This document shows, one piece after another, positions 17,619 to 28,710 of a stretch of 64,000 nucleotides of DNA. The notes beneath the pieces are model-generated. The model did no database searches, was not told the origin of the DNA, and was given only the letters and a program-made list of their open reading frames with translations. Each line of letters starts with the position of its first letter. Positions within the stretch are counted from its first letter, which is position 1. The stretch lies in assembly GCF_040954835.1 (NCBI RefSeq), contig NC_090714.1:6188501-6252500 (forward strand), given 5' to 3'. This DNA comes from Lepisosteus oculatus (Eukaryota; Chordata; Actinopteri; Semionotiformes; Lepisosteidae). Made by a program: the position numbers and the translations under genes.

Positions 17619-20600
17619 TCATCCCAGGAATGTGGAGATGAAGACGCCGGTGTCCAGATTGAGGGTGGCATGCCACCAGCGGTCAGGGAAGTATAGCACC
17701 TGCCAAAGGTCAAGAGTCAAAGGTCAGAGGAACACAGCTTGCACTGTAGTTGTACTTTGACTTATGTCCATCAAGGCCAGCTTCAAATACTTTTGATTTT
17801 TAACTCTAATTGGAATTAACCTACTTTCTTTGCTTTTGTACTTCCGTGGAAAAAAAGCCTGTATTGTGCAGCCCCTGTATCTAAGTCAGGGACTCCAAAT
17901 TCCACTGATTTTCATTCCAATTCGAACACTTGCTTTAAACTTTTGATTTAACTGAAATAAGTTCACAGTCCTCGTTGATTACTTCAAGGTACTTACAACA
18001 TGGATAAAACCAGCCAGGCTATTTTGGTGAAGGACTGCTTTTTGAATTTAGTTTCCCTAATTTGAATCCTGCAGCCGTACTTGAAAACAAGAAGCTCCAG
18101 GTGGTAATAAATAGGAAAAATAAATATTAAGATCGAGTCATAGCAGTGAAGGCTATAGATTTCTTGTATCCAAAATCCTACAATCTAGTCCTCTACTCTG
18201 CAGTCTAATCAGAAGAGTTAGTATACATGTACACTTTGTAGAACTTCAAACTTGATTCACTGATGTGAAAAAACTCCCTAGGGGTTCCATGAGCACAGAC
18301 CAACAGTGGCTGCTGGCTCTAGTGTTTGCAATTCAGTCCTTACTGACCTCCCTTGGGTGGATGGTATGTTCCACAGGTGAGATTTTGCAGTGCTTACTGA
18401 CCTCCCCTGGACGGATGGTACACTCCACAGGCTTCTCATCTGGGGGCAGCTCTGGATATGACTCCATTACCCAGGACAGTGTGGTCCGATTGGGGTGGAA
18501 ATGGGGCTGTTTCTCTGGTGGGTACAGGAACCACCGCTGTAGAGAACGCATACAAGGAATCAGGTGGTGGATCTAGAAAATGCTCTTTAAAACGTGTTAA
18601 AAAGCAAAAATGCCTTTTCCATAACTGCTTACTCCAGGATGTGTAAGACTCAATCAGGTTTAATTTTCCAGTTTTCCTTCTGACATGTCTGGATCACTTT
18701 TTCGAGATTTGCTGTTGCTTCCGCAACAGTGTTTGTTTGGTTTTTTGGACTAAGTACCTTCCTCCCATAGATGACTTCGGAGTACCCAGGGCCGTGCCAG
18801 TGGAAGGGGACTCCTGTCCCAGGACCTGAGAAGGCAGGGAACAGGGAAATAAGCTTTAGCACAGAGCCGGCCATCTCCTTCAGGAGCTAAACCACGATTG
18901 TCACAGCACAGGCAGCACAGTGGGCTGGTGACAGATTGCACAAAACCTTCATGAAAGGAAGCAAATCAGATGACATAACATAATCCAAGGACAATCATAA
19001 TAATAATGGCTTACACTTATATAGCGCTTTCTGGACACTCCACTCAGAGTGCTTTACAGGTAATGGGGACTCCCCTCCACCACCATCAGTGTGCAGCCCC
19101 ACCTGGATGATGGGACGGCAGCCATAGTGCGCCAGAACGCTCACCACATATCAGCTCTCAGTGGGGAGGAGAGCAGAGTGATGAAGCCAATTCATAGATG
19201 GGGATTATTAGGAGGCCATGGTTGATAAGGGCCAATGGGAGATTTGGCCAGGACACCAGGGTTACACCCCTACCCTTTTCGAGAAACGCCCTGGGATTTT
19301 TAATGAGTCAGGACCTCGGTTTTACGTCTCACTAAATGTATACATGTTACTATACTGGGGCATTAGGACCCACATGGCCAGCAGGGTGAGTGCCCCCTGC
19401 TGGCCCCACTAACACCTCTTCCAGCAGCAACCTTAGTTTTTCCCCAGGAGGTCTTCCATCCAGGTACTGACCAGGCTCACACCTGCTGAGCTTCAGTGGA
19501 CTGCCAGTTGTGAGTTGCAGAGTGATATGGCTGCTGGCCGTTAAGTGATAAGCATGTGGCACTCGTCATCTTTAAAGCTTGAAAACCACAAACATGGTCT
19601 CCATGCCGGGCTTTGTGAGGGAAAGGGGGTATACAAAGATTCGAAAAGGTACCGACGCTCATCTGATACAGTCTCATGAGCCTGGGACTCATCAGGAAGA
19701 CGCCAGCAGGAAGTTGCCCAGCGGGCTAATGGGAATTGTAGTTCTTGTTAATTGTAGTTGCTGTGGCCGGCTCCACTCACCTGCTATCCCGAAGCTGTAG
19801 GCCCCGCTGGTGTGAGGGAGAACATAGGGGGGAGGTCGGTAGTGCGCAAACAGACTCTGCCACTCCGTGAAGTTGTTGTCACCAAAGAAGTACAGCGTGT
19901 CTGTCGGGATAAATGAAGGATAGCGTCAGACTGCCTCTGCGTGAACAGGAACTGCAGCAGAATCTACAGCTAGAGCATCAGCCCGGGTGCGATACACTCG
20001 TGGAATTTCTTGGAGCGTCTTAGCTTGCATTCTTTGTAAATGACGAAAATCCAGGCCCGTCTCAACCGACATTCTTGTAACACCTGGGCAACTCAATGAC
20101 GTACTGCACCGTTCTCAAGGGACTAACAGAGATTTTCATTTATGTTGTTATAAAGACTACATATTTTTATAAGTGATCTCTACAACTCTTGAACGGAACA
20201 GGTGACTCAGATTGGGCCCTGCGATTTCCTCCCGAACTGACTCGGGACGCATGGGAGGGGTGTGGATAAGGAAAAAGGACACCGACCGCTTCCCAGAGTG
20301 TCCAGAGACTGTGGCCGGAGGAAGTGTGTCAGGAACTCCCGGAACGAGACGTCCACTGCAGGGAAGAGGGGGTGAAGATGTCATTTGTTGCAAACGGATC
20401 GACTCGTCGGGCTCACGGCTTCGTCGCGACACCTTCCATCTGCGTTTTTTTAGCAATAGGAATTCGTACTGTACAGGGCAAGGACGATGATGCAGGTCTA
20501 GGCAGAGGTAAGTTACAGAGTATGTGGCAACAAGCAAACCTGAGAGATGGGGAAAATAAATTTGGAGCTACAGGGAAGGCTGGAAACTAGCAAGCAGCTG

Positions 20601-21960
20601 GCAGGTGAAAATTAAATACAGGCCAGGGGTCTCAAGCCTATGGTTTTTGTTCAAATCTTAGTATTCAATTTGATAACCTAATTTTTCTTTGACGTATATA
20701 GGATTTTTATACAGGTCTTAAACAGGTGAATACTGAAAACATAGGTTTCATTAAAAGCACAGGTAAGTATATAACGAGAGCCTGGTTCCCAGTATTGCAA
20801 TTACTGAACTGAATAGTTATGAGCCACGGCGGCTGGCGGGCCCGAGCGCCACTGACCTTTCCTGTAGGAGTAGGTGTTGGCCGTGCTGAGGCGCACCAGC
20901 CTGTGCCCGTACTGCTGCAGCAGGCTGCTCTTGGAGCACAGGAACTGGAACTTCTGCGGGACGAGGAGCAACGGCGCCGCTGAGAGGGGCTGCCTTCCTA
21001 CAGGTATTCATTCACGACTGCCCTCCTCCCGAGCACCGGTCGCCATCGGACAGACCCTTCTCGTGAGAGCACCCCGACTCATTTGACAAAGACGACCGGA
21101 TTCTGAATGACCGTCTGCTTTTTTTTAAAATATTTTCATAAGACCAAGTGACTTTCGACACATCTTCCTCGTTTAAGCGAGTTGGCTCAGGTTGATATGT
21201 CTGTATATGTCTATATAATACGTGTACATCGGCACCATGGCGCCGCCTTTATTGCTGTGCAGTGTTTATGAAAAGGGCACAATGTACAGTAGGTGGCGTC
21301 TGCTAGATATACTGTAAGTAATCGTGTACTCACTGTGTTATCGGACAGGCCTCTCAGTATTACCGGTCTGGAATAAGCATATCTGCGGGTGGGAAACAAA
21401 AAAGGCCAACTACCGCTTAGACATCAAAAGCGATCACGGATAAACACCTGAGAGAGAGGAGAGTGTCAGTTATTGAACCGCAAGCGGCCGCTGGCCATCG
21501 CACTGACTTTTCAATGAAATCCGCGTAGGTCAGTGAGCGGTCCCAGATGTCGATGTTGCAGGGTCCCTCGTCATCCAGGCTGGAATCGGTGTCGGACAAC
21601 CTGTGTGGAACAGAAGGGAAGCGAATCCGGTTTTTTTTTTTTTCAGAAAAGTGCAGAAACAAGTGAAGGCAGAAGTGTTTTTATGCAGTATGTAGGACAA
21701 CCGCTACGCAGGATAGCGCCACAGACGTGTCTTCTCTTTTCTTTTCACGCGTTGCATGCAATCGCAGACGTCGGTGAAAATGCCGTCTCCTTCTTTCAGG
21801 CAGAACTTAATGCCCCAAACTGTTATAACCGGGGGGAGTGTGGGACTTACCAGCCCCCATCGCGGGATGCCGGCGCGTCCTCCGTGTCCCCTCTCTGCCA
21901 GGTCGCCGGTACCGACGCCAGCAGGACAGACAGCTTCAGCAGCGCGCAGTACGACGCCAT
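17619..21960 (-). CDS. JMJD8: JMJD8, ER-luminal JmjC-domain protein, complete in nine exons
   Basis: Exons on the minus strand, in order: 21851-21960, 21508-21600, 21334-21382, 20857-20953, 20287-20355, 19781-19900, 18758-18825, 18402-18536 and 17619-17699. All have AG/GT borders and the phases join (822 nt, 273 residues; human 264). The N-terminus is a hydrophobic signal or anchor (MASYCALLKLSVLLASVP). Then come the family blocks YAYSRPVILRGLSDNT, RLVRLSTANTYSYRK and DTLYFFGDNNFTEW, and the JmjC core VPFHWHGPGYSEVIYG, which carries the first His and the Glu expected to bind iron. The second His is in YFPDRWWHATLNLDT, and the end is VFISTFLG. Known family data place JMJD8 in the ER lumen with unsettled enzymatic activity. 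Tail to tail with STUB1, as in human. Oddity: exon 8's end and donor are duplicated (see 18,334-18,431). Confidence 0.96.
18334..18431 (-). repeat. JMJD8: 44-bp tandem duplication carrying a second JMJD8 exon 8 splice donor
   Basis: Segments 18,334-18,377 and 18,388-18,431 align over 44 bp with under ten differences, at an offset of 54 bp. Each contains the last bases of exon 8 and the donor GGGAG|GTCAGTAAG. Use of the outer donor would extend exon 8 to 18,348 and add 54 nt, 18 in-frame codons with no stop, just before YFPDRWWHATLN of the JmjC core. Confidence 0.8.
18996..19545 (-). repeat. 5S rRNA-derived SINE (SINE3 class), near full length, in JMJD8 intron 6
   Basis: Same family and layout as 1,005-1,561: a TAATAATAATGG tail, the GCTTACACTTATATAGCGC block, and a 5S-like head at 19,445-19,540 including GGTACTGACCAGGCT. 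It keeps the tail-side block that the first copy has partly lost. Confidence 0.8.
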
Positions 21961-23030
21961 CAGCAGATTACAGAGGCGGAAACGAAGTGTACGTGAAGTT
22001 TTGTTGCTTTTTCTTCACTGTGCAGACCCGTTCTTTATGCAGTGAAACACATGGCCCAGGCAACCCCGATTAACAGTAGGAGCTTGTCGCTCTAGCCTCT
22101 CCCTCCTTCCTGCTTGTGGTACATTTCCTGCCAGGACGCGTGGATCTCATTGGCCAGCAGAGAGCGGTTATCAAAAAGCAAATTAAGATTCTTCCGAGGC
22201 AGAATACAGCTATAAGACCAGAAACATATATTTGTAAGAAGCTGATATCAATCGAAGCCGGGATGTTAAATCACGTAGCCTTGAACTGTGTTAACCTGTC
22301 TTTATTCTAAGCCTAGCGCAAACCTTCACCGTACACTCCACATTAAAGGTCTATTCGCAATGTTGGCATACGAGTATGAACACCTGTTTACAAACTGATG
22401 TATAAGTCCTGTTGTAGCGCCCTCAGCAGGCAGGGACGGGGCACCGGGCAGACAAGCAGTGGGACTGGTGAAGGCAGCCCCAGAAGAGCGTGTTGGGATA
22501 GATGGAAATGTGTCTGGGATAACTGGGATGGTGTGAACTTCTCGGACTCAGGGGGCAATGACGTGTACATGTTATGTGAGTGTACGTGTGAGGTCTCAGG
22601 TTCCCAACCCGAAATAATGCCCCCCCTTCACTGGATGTTGCAGGGGCTTTTTTCTCACTGGTTGTTGAGAGCAGTTTTTACAGATAGCGAAACGACGCTA
22701 TTCTGATGAATAGCAGAGCATTTCCATTCCCTCTCGTACATGGCCCACGTTGCAATATATAGGACAGTGGTGCTCAAACTATGGTACGCCGGTGGTACGC
22801 CATATGACCCTGGATCTTTGTTGTGTGCACTGAAAAATCGGGACGGGTTTTCATATTCTCTATTTTAATACGTGTCGAATACGCAGCCTACGTACTACGA
22901 TACAGCGGGCGCTAATACGTGTGTGGACACAGCTAAAATGTAATTCTATATCACTCTATAGGAATGTGTACTACGAACGAAAGCGGCCAATTGTATTTAA
23001 ACAATGTTATCTCCAGCAAATAGGGAGGTA
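21961..23030. other. JMJD8 upstream region and flank of the array, nothing further recognised
   Basis: The first 150 bp are probably the JMJD8 promoter. The rest holds no gene that I can support. WDR24, which follows JMJD8 in human, is not detectable by eye. Similarity to the long array units fades out leftwards between about 23,050 and 22,750. Confidence 0.4.
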
Positions 23031-23574
23031 AGAGAATGTGCGGTAACCCAGTATATTACATGACACCTTCTCTAATACTAATCATAAGGAGCGACGTGTT
23101 TCCCCATTGATTGCAAAACCAGTCATCCCATCCTCGTCACTGTTCTGTTTTCCAGGCTACACCAGTTCACATTCTATTCACATGCGTCGCTTCTGATTTT
23201 TAAAACTTTATTCTTAAATACTGAACTTCTGTGTGGAATCGTGTCGAGCGGTACGCAGTGAGACGCACTGGTATAAAGGAACTGAAGTGATTCTCTGCCC
23301 AGACACCAGCTGGGGTATAAAACACTCAGATTAACTGAATCGTTCGTGTAAATTTTTTTAAAGTTGTCTTTAGAATTTTGTTTTAAAAAATAAGAAACAT
23401 CAACATTTTTACTTCTCAGACTTCACGTCTGACACTCGAAATACAGGCTCCCTCAACTCTACTGCACATTTTGCTTTATTTGTCATTCGAAAAGATGAAC
23501 AAGTCATGTCCAGTCGCAAAGAAAAAAGAAAAGCGCTTTACAAAGGCTATTCAGTAGCTTTATTGCTTGAAATG

Positions 23575-24060
23575 AGAGTAAACAGGCGAACCGCCTCGTC
23601 TCGGGACTGTGACTTGGCTTTAGTCTGAATAAGAGATGTACATGGCCGATATTTTGCGTGGCCGGCCTGGTGGCTCCGTGGGCTGAACCATCGGACACTT
23701 CTAAAGTTCAGAGAGCAGATCGACTCCCGGAGAGTCTTGTGACTTGAAGTCGAGCCCCGAGCCTCCCCGTCAGTCTGAGACCTAATCCCCGGGTGAAGCT
23801 CTCATGCTGTCGGGGTGAGTTTGTAGAAGGGGCTGTTCTCTACCACGCCGGCCGTTTTGGGGGGCTCCATTTTCGGGGCCTTCCAAAACAGGGAAAATGG
23901 GGGGTTTAAGACCTTTATAAATGCATAGATCGGAATTCAATTCGAAAAAGCAGCCCCTTATACCACTGAGACACCTGCAGGATAGGTGTGGCACTAGCAG
24001 TGAAAGAGAGCTGCAGTCCTGACTAGGAGCGACAGGGGTCTCTCTACAGCACATTTCTCT
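23575..24060. repeat. SINE-like island, unit 1, beside the gene A promoter
   Basis: About 470 bp, much better conserved between the three units than the flanks to its left. It shows Pol III box-like motifs on both strands. Plus strand: TGGCTCCGTGGG (A-box-like), then GATCGACTCCC (B-box-like) about 45 bp later. Minus strand: TCTCAGTGGTATAAGG (A-box-like), then GAATTGAATTCCGATC. Two tRNA-derived SINEs in opposite directions is one reading; an upstream element of gene A is another. A minus-strand frame of 113 codons (23,782-24,123) crosses it. Confidence 0.45.
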
Positions 24061-24298
24061 TGATTCGATCAACCGGCCGCAAGCTAAATGAATCCAGCGC
24101 ACAGCTTTGTAGGAGAATGTCACTGTATTCGGTTGTCTGAAAATCCTTAGCCGTTATATACTTTATGTATGATTTGGTGAGTTCAAGTTTCTATTTATCT
24201 TCATAGCGTGAGTGTTGAGCCCTTATATCCGAGTGTACAGCTGTCATTCAAGAGCCGAGCCCGCCCCCAGAGTGACCTTCCTCAGCGGACACGCCCCG

Positions 24299-26945
24299 TC
24301 CACCTGTTCCACAGGTGCGCCCGGCAAGATGGCGGCGGGGTGAGTTTCTGCTGCGTGAGGTGCGTTTGCGTTTTATTTCTAATTTTCTTAATTTAAAATA
24401 CAAAAACTCAATTTTCACTTTGAGGAAAGTTGGACAAAATGAACTGTTGTTGCAACTTTTGTTAATTTAATTTTTTCCTGTTTAATTTGTGTTTTAGGAC
24501 GCTGAAATGAATGTTCTGTTTGAGCGTGCTCTCGAAGTTTTAGAAGTCTGCGGTCCCATACTATCTTTCGTGTAAGTATGTTTTTATAAGATAAGGTCTG
24601 TTTATTTTATCGAAAAAAGGCTGTAGTTAACCTTCAAACATTTGCTTTCTAAAGTTGGTAGCTGTGAAATCTCCGCTTGTCGGATTCGGGCTATAATAAC
24701 GCTTTCCGCTCCGAAATAATAAAACATTGTAAAGGTTTAATTTAATCATTCGTATGTTTTTTTTATTTCTCCAGGTGAGAAAAACATGTCAAGAACGAAC
24801 CTCCAGTTATGAAAGTGTTTTTCCAAGGTAAGTTCTATTTCTACCTTGCACTCTACTGTTGGAATTCGTGCAACTCGACGAGGCAACACGTATTTCCCGA
24901 CGTTTTAACGCCAGAACGGGTTTATACTGACTATATAACTTCTGCTCCTTTCCTTGTGCTTTTGTTTAATCGAAATTGAAACTCTACGGCGCTGGTTCTT
25001 TTATTTATCTATTGAATCCATTGGGTAAAGACGGATAATACCAACATATTTGCAAGAAGGTTTTCAATGCGTGGAGTTAAATCGAATATGATAAACGCTA
25101 TGAGTGGTGCTTGATTTAAATTTAGAAGTAGAATTTCAAAAATGGTTCTTCCGTAAGGCTGAACGTATTTTTTTTTAAATGGAGTAGTGGGACTGGGTTG
25201 TATCTGAGATCCACACTAAAAGTTACCTAGTGGCTTGTTAGAGCATGTTTGTATATTTCTTTATTGGGGCAGTTTGTTAAAAAAAAGTTAATAGACTTCA
25301 GAACTTCAAGTGAATCGATTCTGCAAATCTTGTTGACTTGATCCTTTTTCTTTTGCCTTCAGTTCTGCGCTCCGACGATCTCCTTTCCAATCCACTCCAG
25401 CAACTCGTCTTGCTTTGGCAAGTTCTTCTTGACAATGTGTGCTTTTCCTTGAACTTTATTTTGATACCCGTGGCTGTAGTGTACCCTTTGTATACCGATT
25501 TGCCTTATTCTTAACCTGAGTGTTTCCTGTAGACTGCTGCTATTGTATTTGCTGTGAATTGTGAAATAAGAACTCTTGATTTCACAGGTGCGCCCGGCAA
25601 GATGGCGGCGGGATGAGTTTCTGCGGCGTGAGGTGCGTTTGCGTTTTAATTCTACTTTTCTTATTTTAAATGCAAAAACTAAAATTTTACTTTGAGGAAA
25701 GTTAGACAAAATGTATTGTTGTTGAAACTTTTGTTAATTGCATTTGTTTCTGTTGAATTTGTGTTTTAGGACGCCGAAATGAGTGTCCTGTCTATTTGAG
25801 CGTGCTCTCGAAGTTTCAAAAGTCTGCATTCAGCCTTTCATGTAAGTATGTTTTTAAAGACATGGTATATCTAGTACTATTTCCTTTAACAAAAAAGCTG
25901 TAATTCATCTTCAGTTATTTTCTGTATAAAGTTAGTAACTGTATCTAATTTAGTATCCCCGCCTTTCGGAATCGGGCTATAATATCGCTTTCTGTTCCCG
26001 AATGATACACCTTAGAAAAGATTAAACGTACTAACTCGTATGTTTTCTTGTTTCTCCAGTTGGCAAAGGGATTTCAAAAACCGGCCTCCAGTTAGAAAGT
26101 GTTTTTTCCGAGGTAAGTTTTATCCTTATCTTCTGCTATACTGTTTATATTTGTGTATTAAAGACGACTCGTATTTCACAGCTTTTTAACACCAGAACGG
26201 TTTTATTTTAAAGTTATCACTTTTCGTTTAGCTGTGCTCTTGCTGAATACAAATAGGAAATACAAAAGCGCTGTTTTTTTATGGATTCTTTTATTCATGA
26301 TAGGCTGAAGCTACTTTCTAGATATTGGAGTAGTGGGACTGGGATGTATCTGTGATTTCTCATGTTGTTACCTATTGGTTTCTTGTTGAATTTGAGCGTG
26401 TTTGTATGTTTCTTAATTCAGGCATCTTATTTGTAAAGTGAATAGACTTCAGAACTTAGTTAATCGATTCTGCAAGTCCGATATCTTGTTAACTTGATCC
26501 TTTTTCTTTTTCCTTCAATTCTGCGGTTCCTGCTGCTTTGCGCTCCGACAATCTCTTTTCCGATCCACTCCAGCAACTCGAGGAGCGTTGGCAGGTTCTT
26601 CTTGACAATGTGTGCTTTTTCTTGAACTTTATTTTGATACCCGTGGCTTGATCTGTAGTGTACCCTTTGTATACCGATATATATTATTGTTAACCTGCAT
26701 GTTTCATGTTGACTGTTGCTATTGTATGTGCTGCGGCTCCTGGTTTTCGGCGCTCCGACGATCTCCGGCAATTGATTGACAATGTGTGCTTTTCTTGTAT
26801 TTTATTTTTGTTACCAGTGACTTGATCTGTAATGTCCCGATTCAGTGCTGTATTTTATTCTTGACCTGCATGTTTTCTGTTGACTGCTGCTATTGTATGT
26901 GCTGTGAATTCTGCAATAAAAACTCATTTCATTGTCTGCATTGTC
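24299..26945 (+). ncRNA. Gene A, unit 1: candidate spliced non-coding gene in two tandem modules
   Basis: Module a exons by splice motif: E1 to 24359 (GTGAG|GTGCG), E2 24498-24571, E3 24775-24827, E4 from 25363. Module b: E1 to 25632, E2 25770-25841, E3 26060-26112, E4 about 26519-26945, with AATAAA at 26915-26920. Each module starts with CAAGATGGCGGC (24,325 and 25,598). Module a keeps a full terminal exon, but its polyA signal reads AATAAG and it runs straight into module b. Module b's E4 acceptor reads CAA instead of CAG, so its usual junction looks broken. ORFs are short: ATGGCGGCGGGG TGA in E1, and an E2 frame that stops soon after the E3 junction. No protein family recognised. This is an inference from splice signals and from conservation among copies. 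Confidence 0.5.
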
Positions 26946-27530
26946 CTGTATTTTCGAAGGTGTGAAGGGCTGTCTTGCAGCGTGCGCCACGCACCGCAAG
27001 GCGACACCCCATCGCACTGACCTGGAAAAGTGCGAAGACGCCCGCCTTTTTAGATAGTCTGGGGGGGGAATAGGGTCCCTAGGAGGGAGCGTGGGTCTAG
27101 CCCTGGGGGGAGGGGAAGGCAGGCTGGAGATGGCCTCGGCCCGAGAGAGAGGAGGCACCCAGGGCGGACTCAGCCCATCAGTCACAGCTTTCTAAGTCCA
27201 CACCCCAGGAGACCTGCCTCTCTGCAGGGACCAAAGCCACCACCAGCCAGCCCCCGCCTACCCCTCTCCAATGAGGGGGGGTGGGCGAGGCTCGGCTTGA
27301 TTGCTACCAGACCCCGAGAGAAACCCCAGATACTAAGTTTTTTGGCGGGAAAATCTGGACACGCTTAAAAAGGGGGTAGCCTTTGACCTTTTCAAGTCAA
27401 AAAGCGATAGGGGGCCCCCTTGCGGCCACAAACTGTTACCAAAATCTCTCCGCCAAAAAACTCACCACCATCGGGGATTTTCAGGGCCAAGCGGGTACAG
27501 AACTCTGCACAAAAAAATGAAAGAACAAAA
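26946..27530. promoter_or_regulatory. GC-rich hub between genes A and B, unit 1
   Basis: Lies between the convergent polyA signals. It holds a 13-bp perfect inverted repeat: AGTTTTTTGGCGG at 27,336-27,348 and its complement at 27,450-27,462, 101 bp apart, each an E2F-like TTTGGCGG site (the left one TTTGGCGGGAAA). A CCAATGA and a GGGGTGGGCGAGG GC box precede it (about 27,267-27,293). Unit 1 lacks a few short stretches present in units 2 and 3. Regulatory function is an inference from motifs and conservation. Confidence 0.5.
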
Positions 27531-28710
27531 TCAAGGTTCAATCAACCATTTATTGAGCGAAAATGGCATACAAAACAAAGCATTACAATACGTCGGATGC
27601 AGAAGCTTCGAAGTGAAAATGGACATGCATTTCAATTACAAAGTGTCAAAAGAGTAAGAAAACATTTGCACGCTACTACAATGAAAAACACAGAAACAAA
27701 CAGGACGTTACTGTTTCTCCGAGGCTTCTGTCGACCGGAATGAAGACTGGACCTTCGTTGCATTTCCTACAAAACAGAAATCAGTATTAGCTGTGCTTAC
27801 ATTATTATATCAAGTGGTATAATAACAGTGTCTCGATTAGATAGAAACTACCACATTCTAATTTATTTGTTAGGATTTCCACATAGATTACATATTATTT
27901 TTCTGAAACAACTTAGATAACACGTGATTAATGCAAGTCTTAGTTTATGTTCGTTTCAATTTTCGGGAGGTACAGTATAAACTGTACTTTAAAACGATAC
28001 GTCTAAACGAATAAAAAGGTTTTCACTTAAATAGATAATCCAAGCAGCTGAGTCAAGCGTGTCCTGTTCGAAGACACCAAACTGGAAACACAAGAACATG
28101 TATTTAAACGAGCAATTAAAGATAATGAAAACCAAGGGTTTCTCGTGTAGAGAAATGAATAAAATGATTATACTTACGTTTATACTTCCATGATTTAGTG
28201 CGACTCATGTCCTCCCCGAAAACACTTAACTAAAACACAAAAAAGCAGAATTTAGAATTTAAAGACCATTGACACAGAAAAGTATCGGTTGGAAGCTAAT
28301 TTTTTACCAGCAATATAAGAACATAAATGTTTCAAAGATTAAAAACTTCACAATTATAGGTAGGCTGTTTTCGGTTCGGATAAATGCACAAAGTTCAAGA
28401 AGTGTTTGATAAAATAAAACATTAAGATAAAGGAACAGACGGAACGCGGCATTCTCGTTCTGCCAATGCAGCAGTGTAAAAGAGAAAGCTTAAATTAAAA
28501 CATGCTACTTAGCTCCCAACGAAAATACGTGTTTTACCCCTTTCTCCTGCGAAGCTTAGACTATATAATTTATTTTAATTTTATCTACGTTCAAATAAAA
28601 GAAAAATAAAAAAAGAATCACAAAAGACGCGGAACAAACTCACTCAGCTCCGCTCTCTCCAGCAGAACCTGGCGCACAGGTGCGTGGGGCGTGGCCTGCG
28701 AGAGATGTCA
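27531..28710 (-). ncRNA. Gene B, unit 1: candidate spliced non-coding gene converging on gene A
   Basis: Minus-strand exons by motif: E1 from about 28710 to 28644 (GCTGA|GTGAGT), E2 28229-28178 (acceptor GTGTTTTAG, donor GTAAGTATA), E3 28081 to about 28031, E4 27766 to about 27531 with AATAAA at 27549-27554. The E3 donor, GTAAGT in unit 2, reads TTAAGT here, so E3 may be skipped. Two CACCC/KLF-type boxes (GGGCGTGGC on the plus strand, about 28,687 and 28,720) mark a likely promoter. From the E2 ATG the frame reads MSRTKSWKYK, but units 1 and 2 differ by frame-changing indels in E2 and E4, so a protein is unlikely. Confidence 0.45.

Noticed and set aside
17210-17713. 167-codon minus-strand frame across the JMJD8 last exon
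   Set aside because: It is in another frame than JMJD8 exon 9, which is fixed by the conserved YFPDRWWHATLNLDT and STFLG stop.
24360-26060. Gene A as a snoRNA host gene
   Set aside because: The layout (short non-coding exons, GC-rich start) fits, but I found no convincing C/D pair with a closing stem and no H/ACA fold in the introns by eye. A snoRNA search by covariance model would decide.
27420-27743. 107-codon plus-strand frame and similar 62- and 91-codon frames in units 2 and 3
   Set aside because: The frame runs through the hub and antisense to gene B's terminal exon. Its second half differs between units by indels and no domain is seen.
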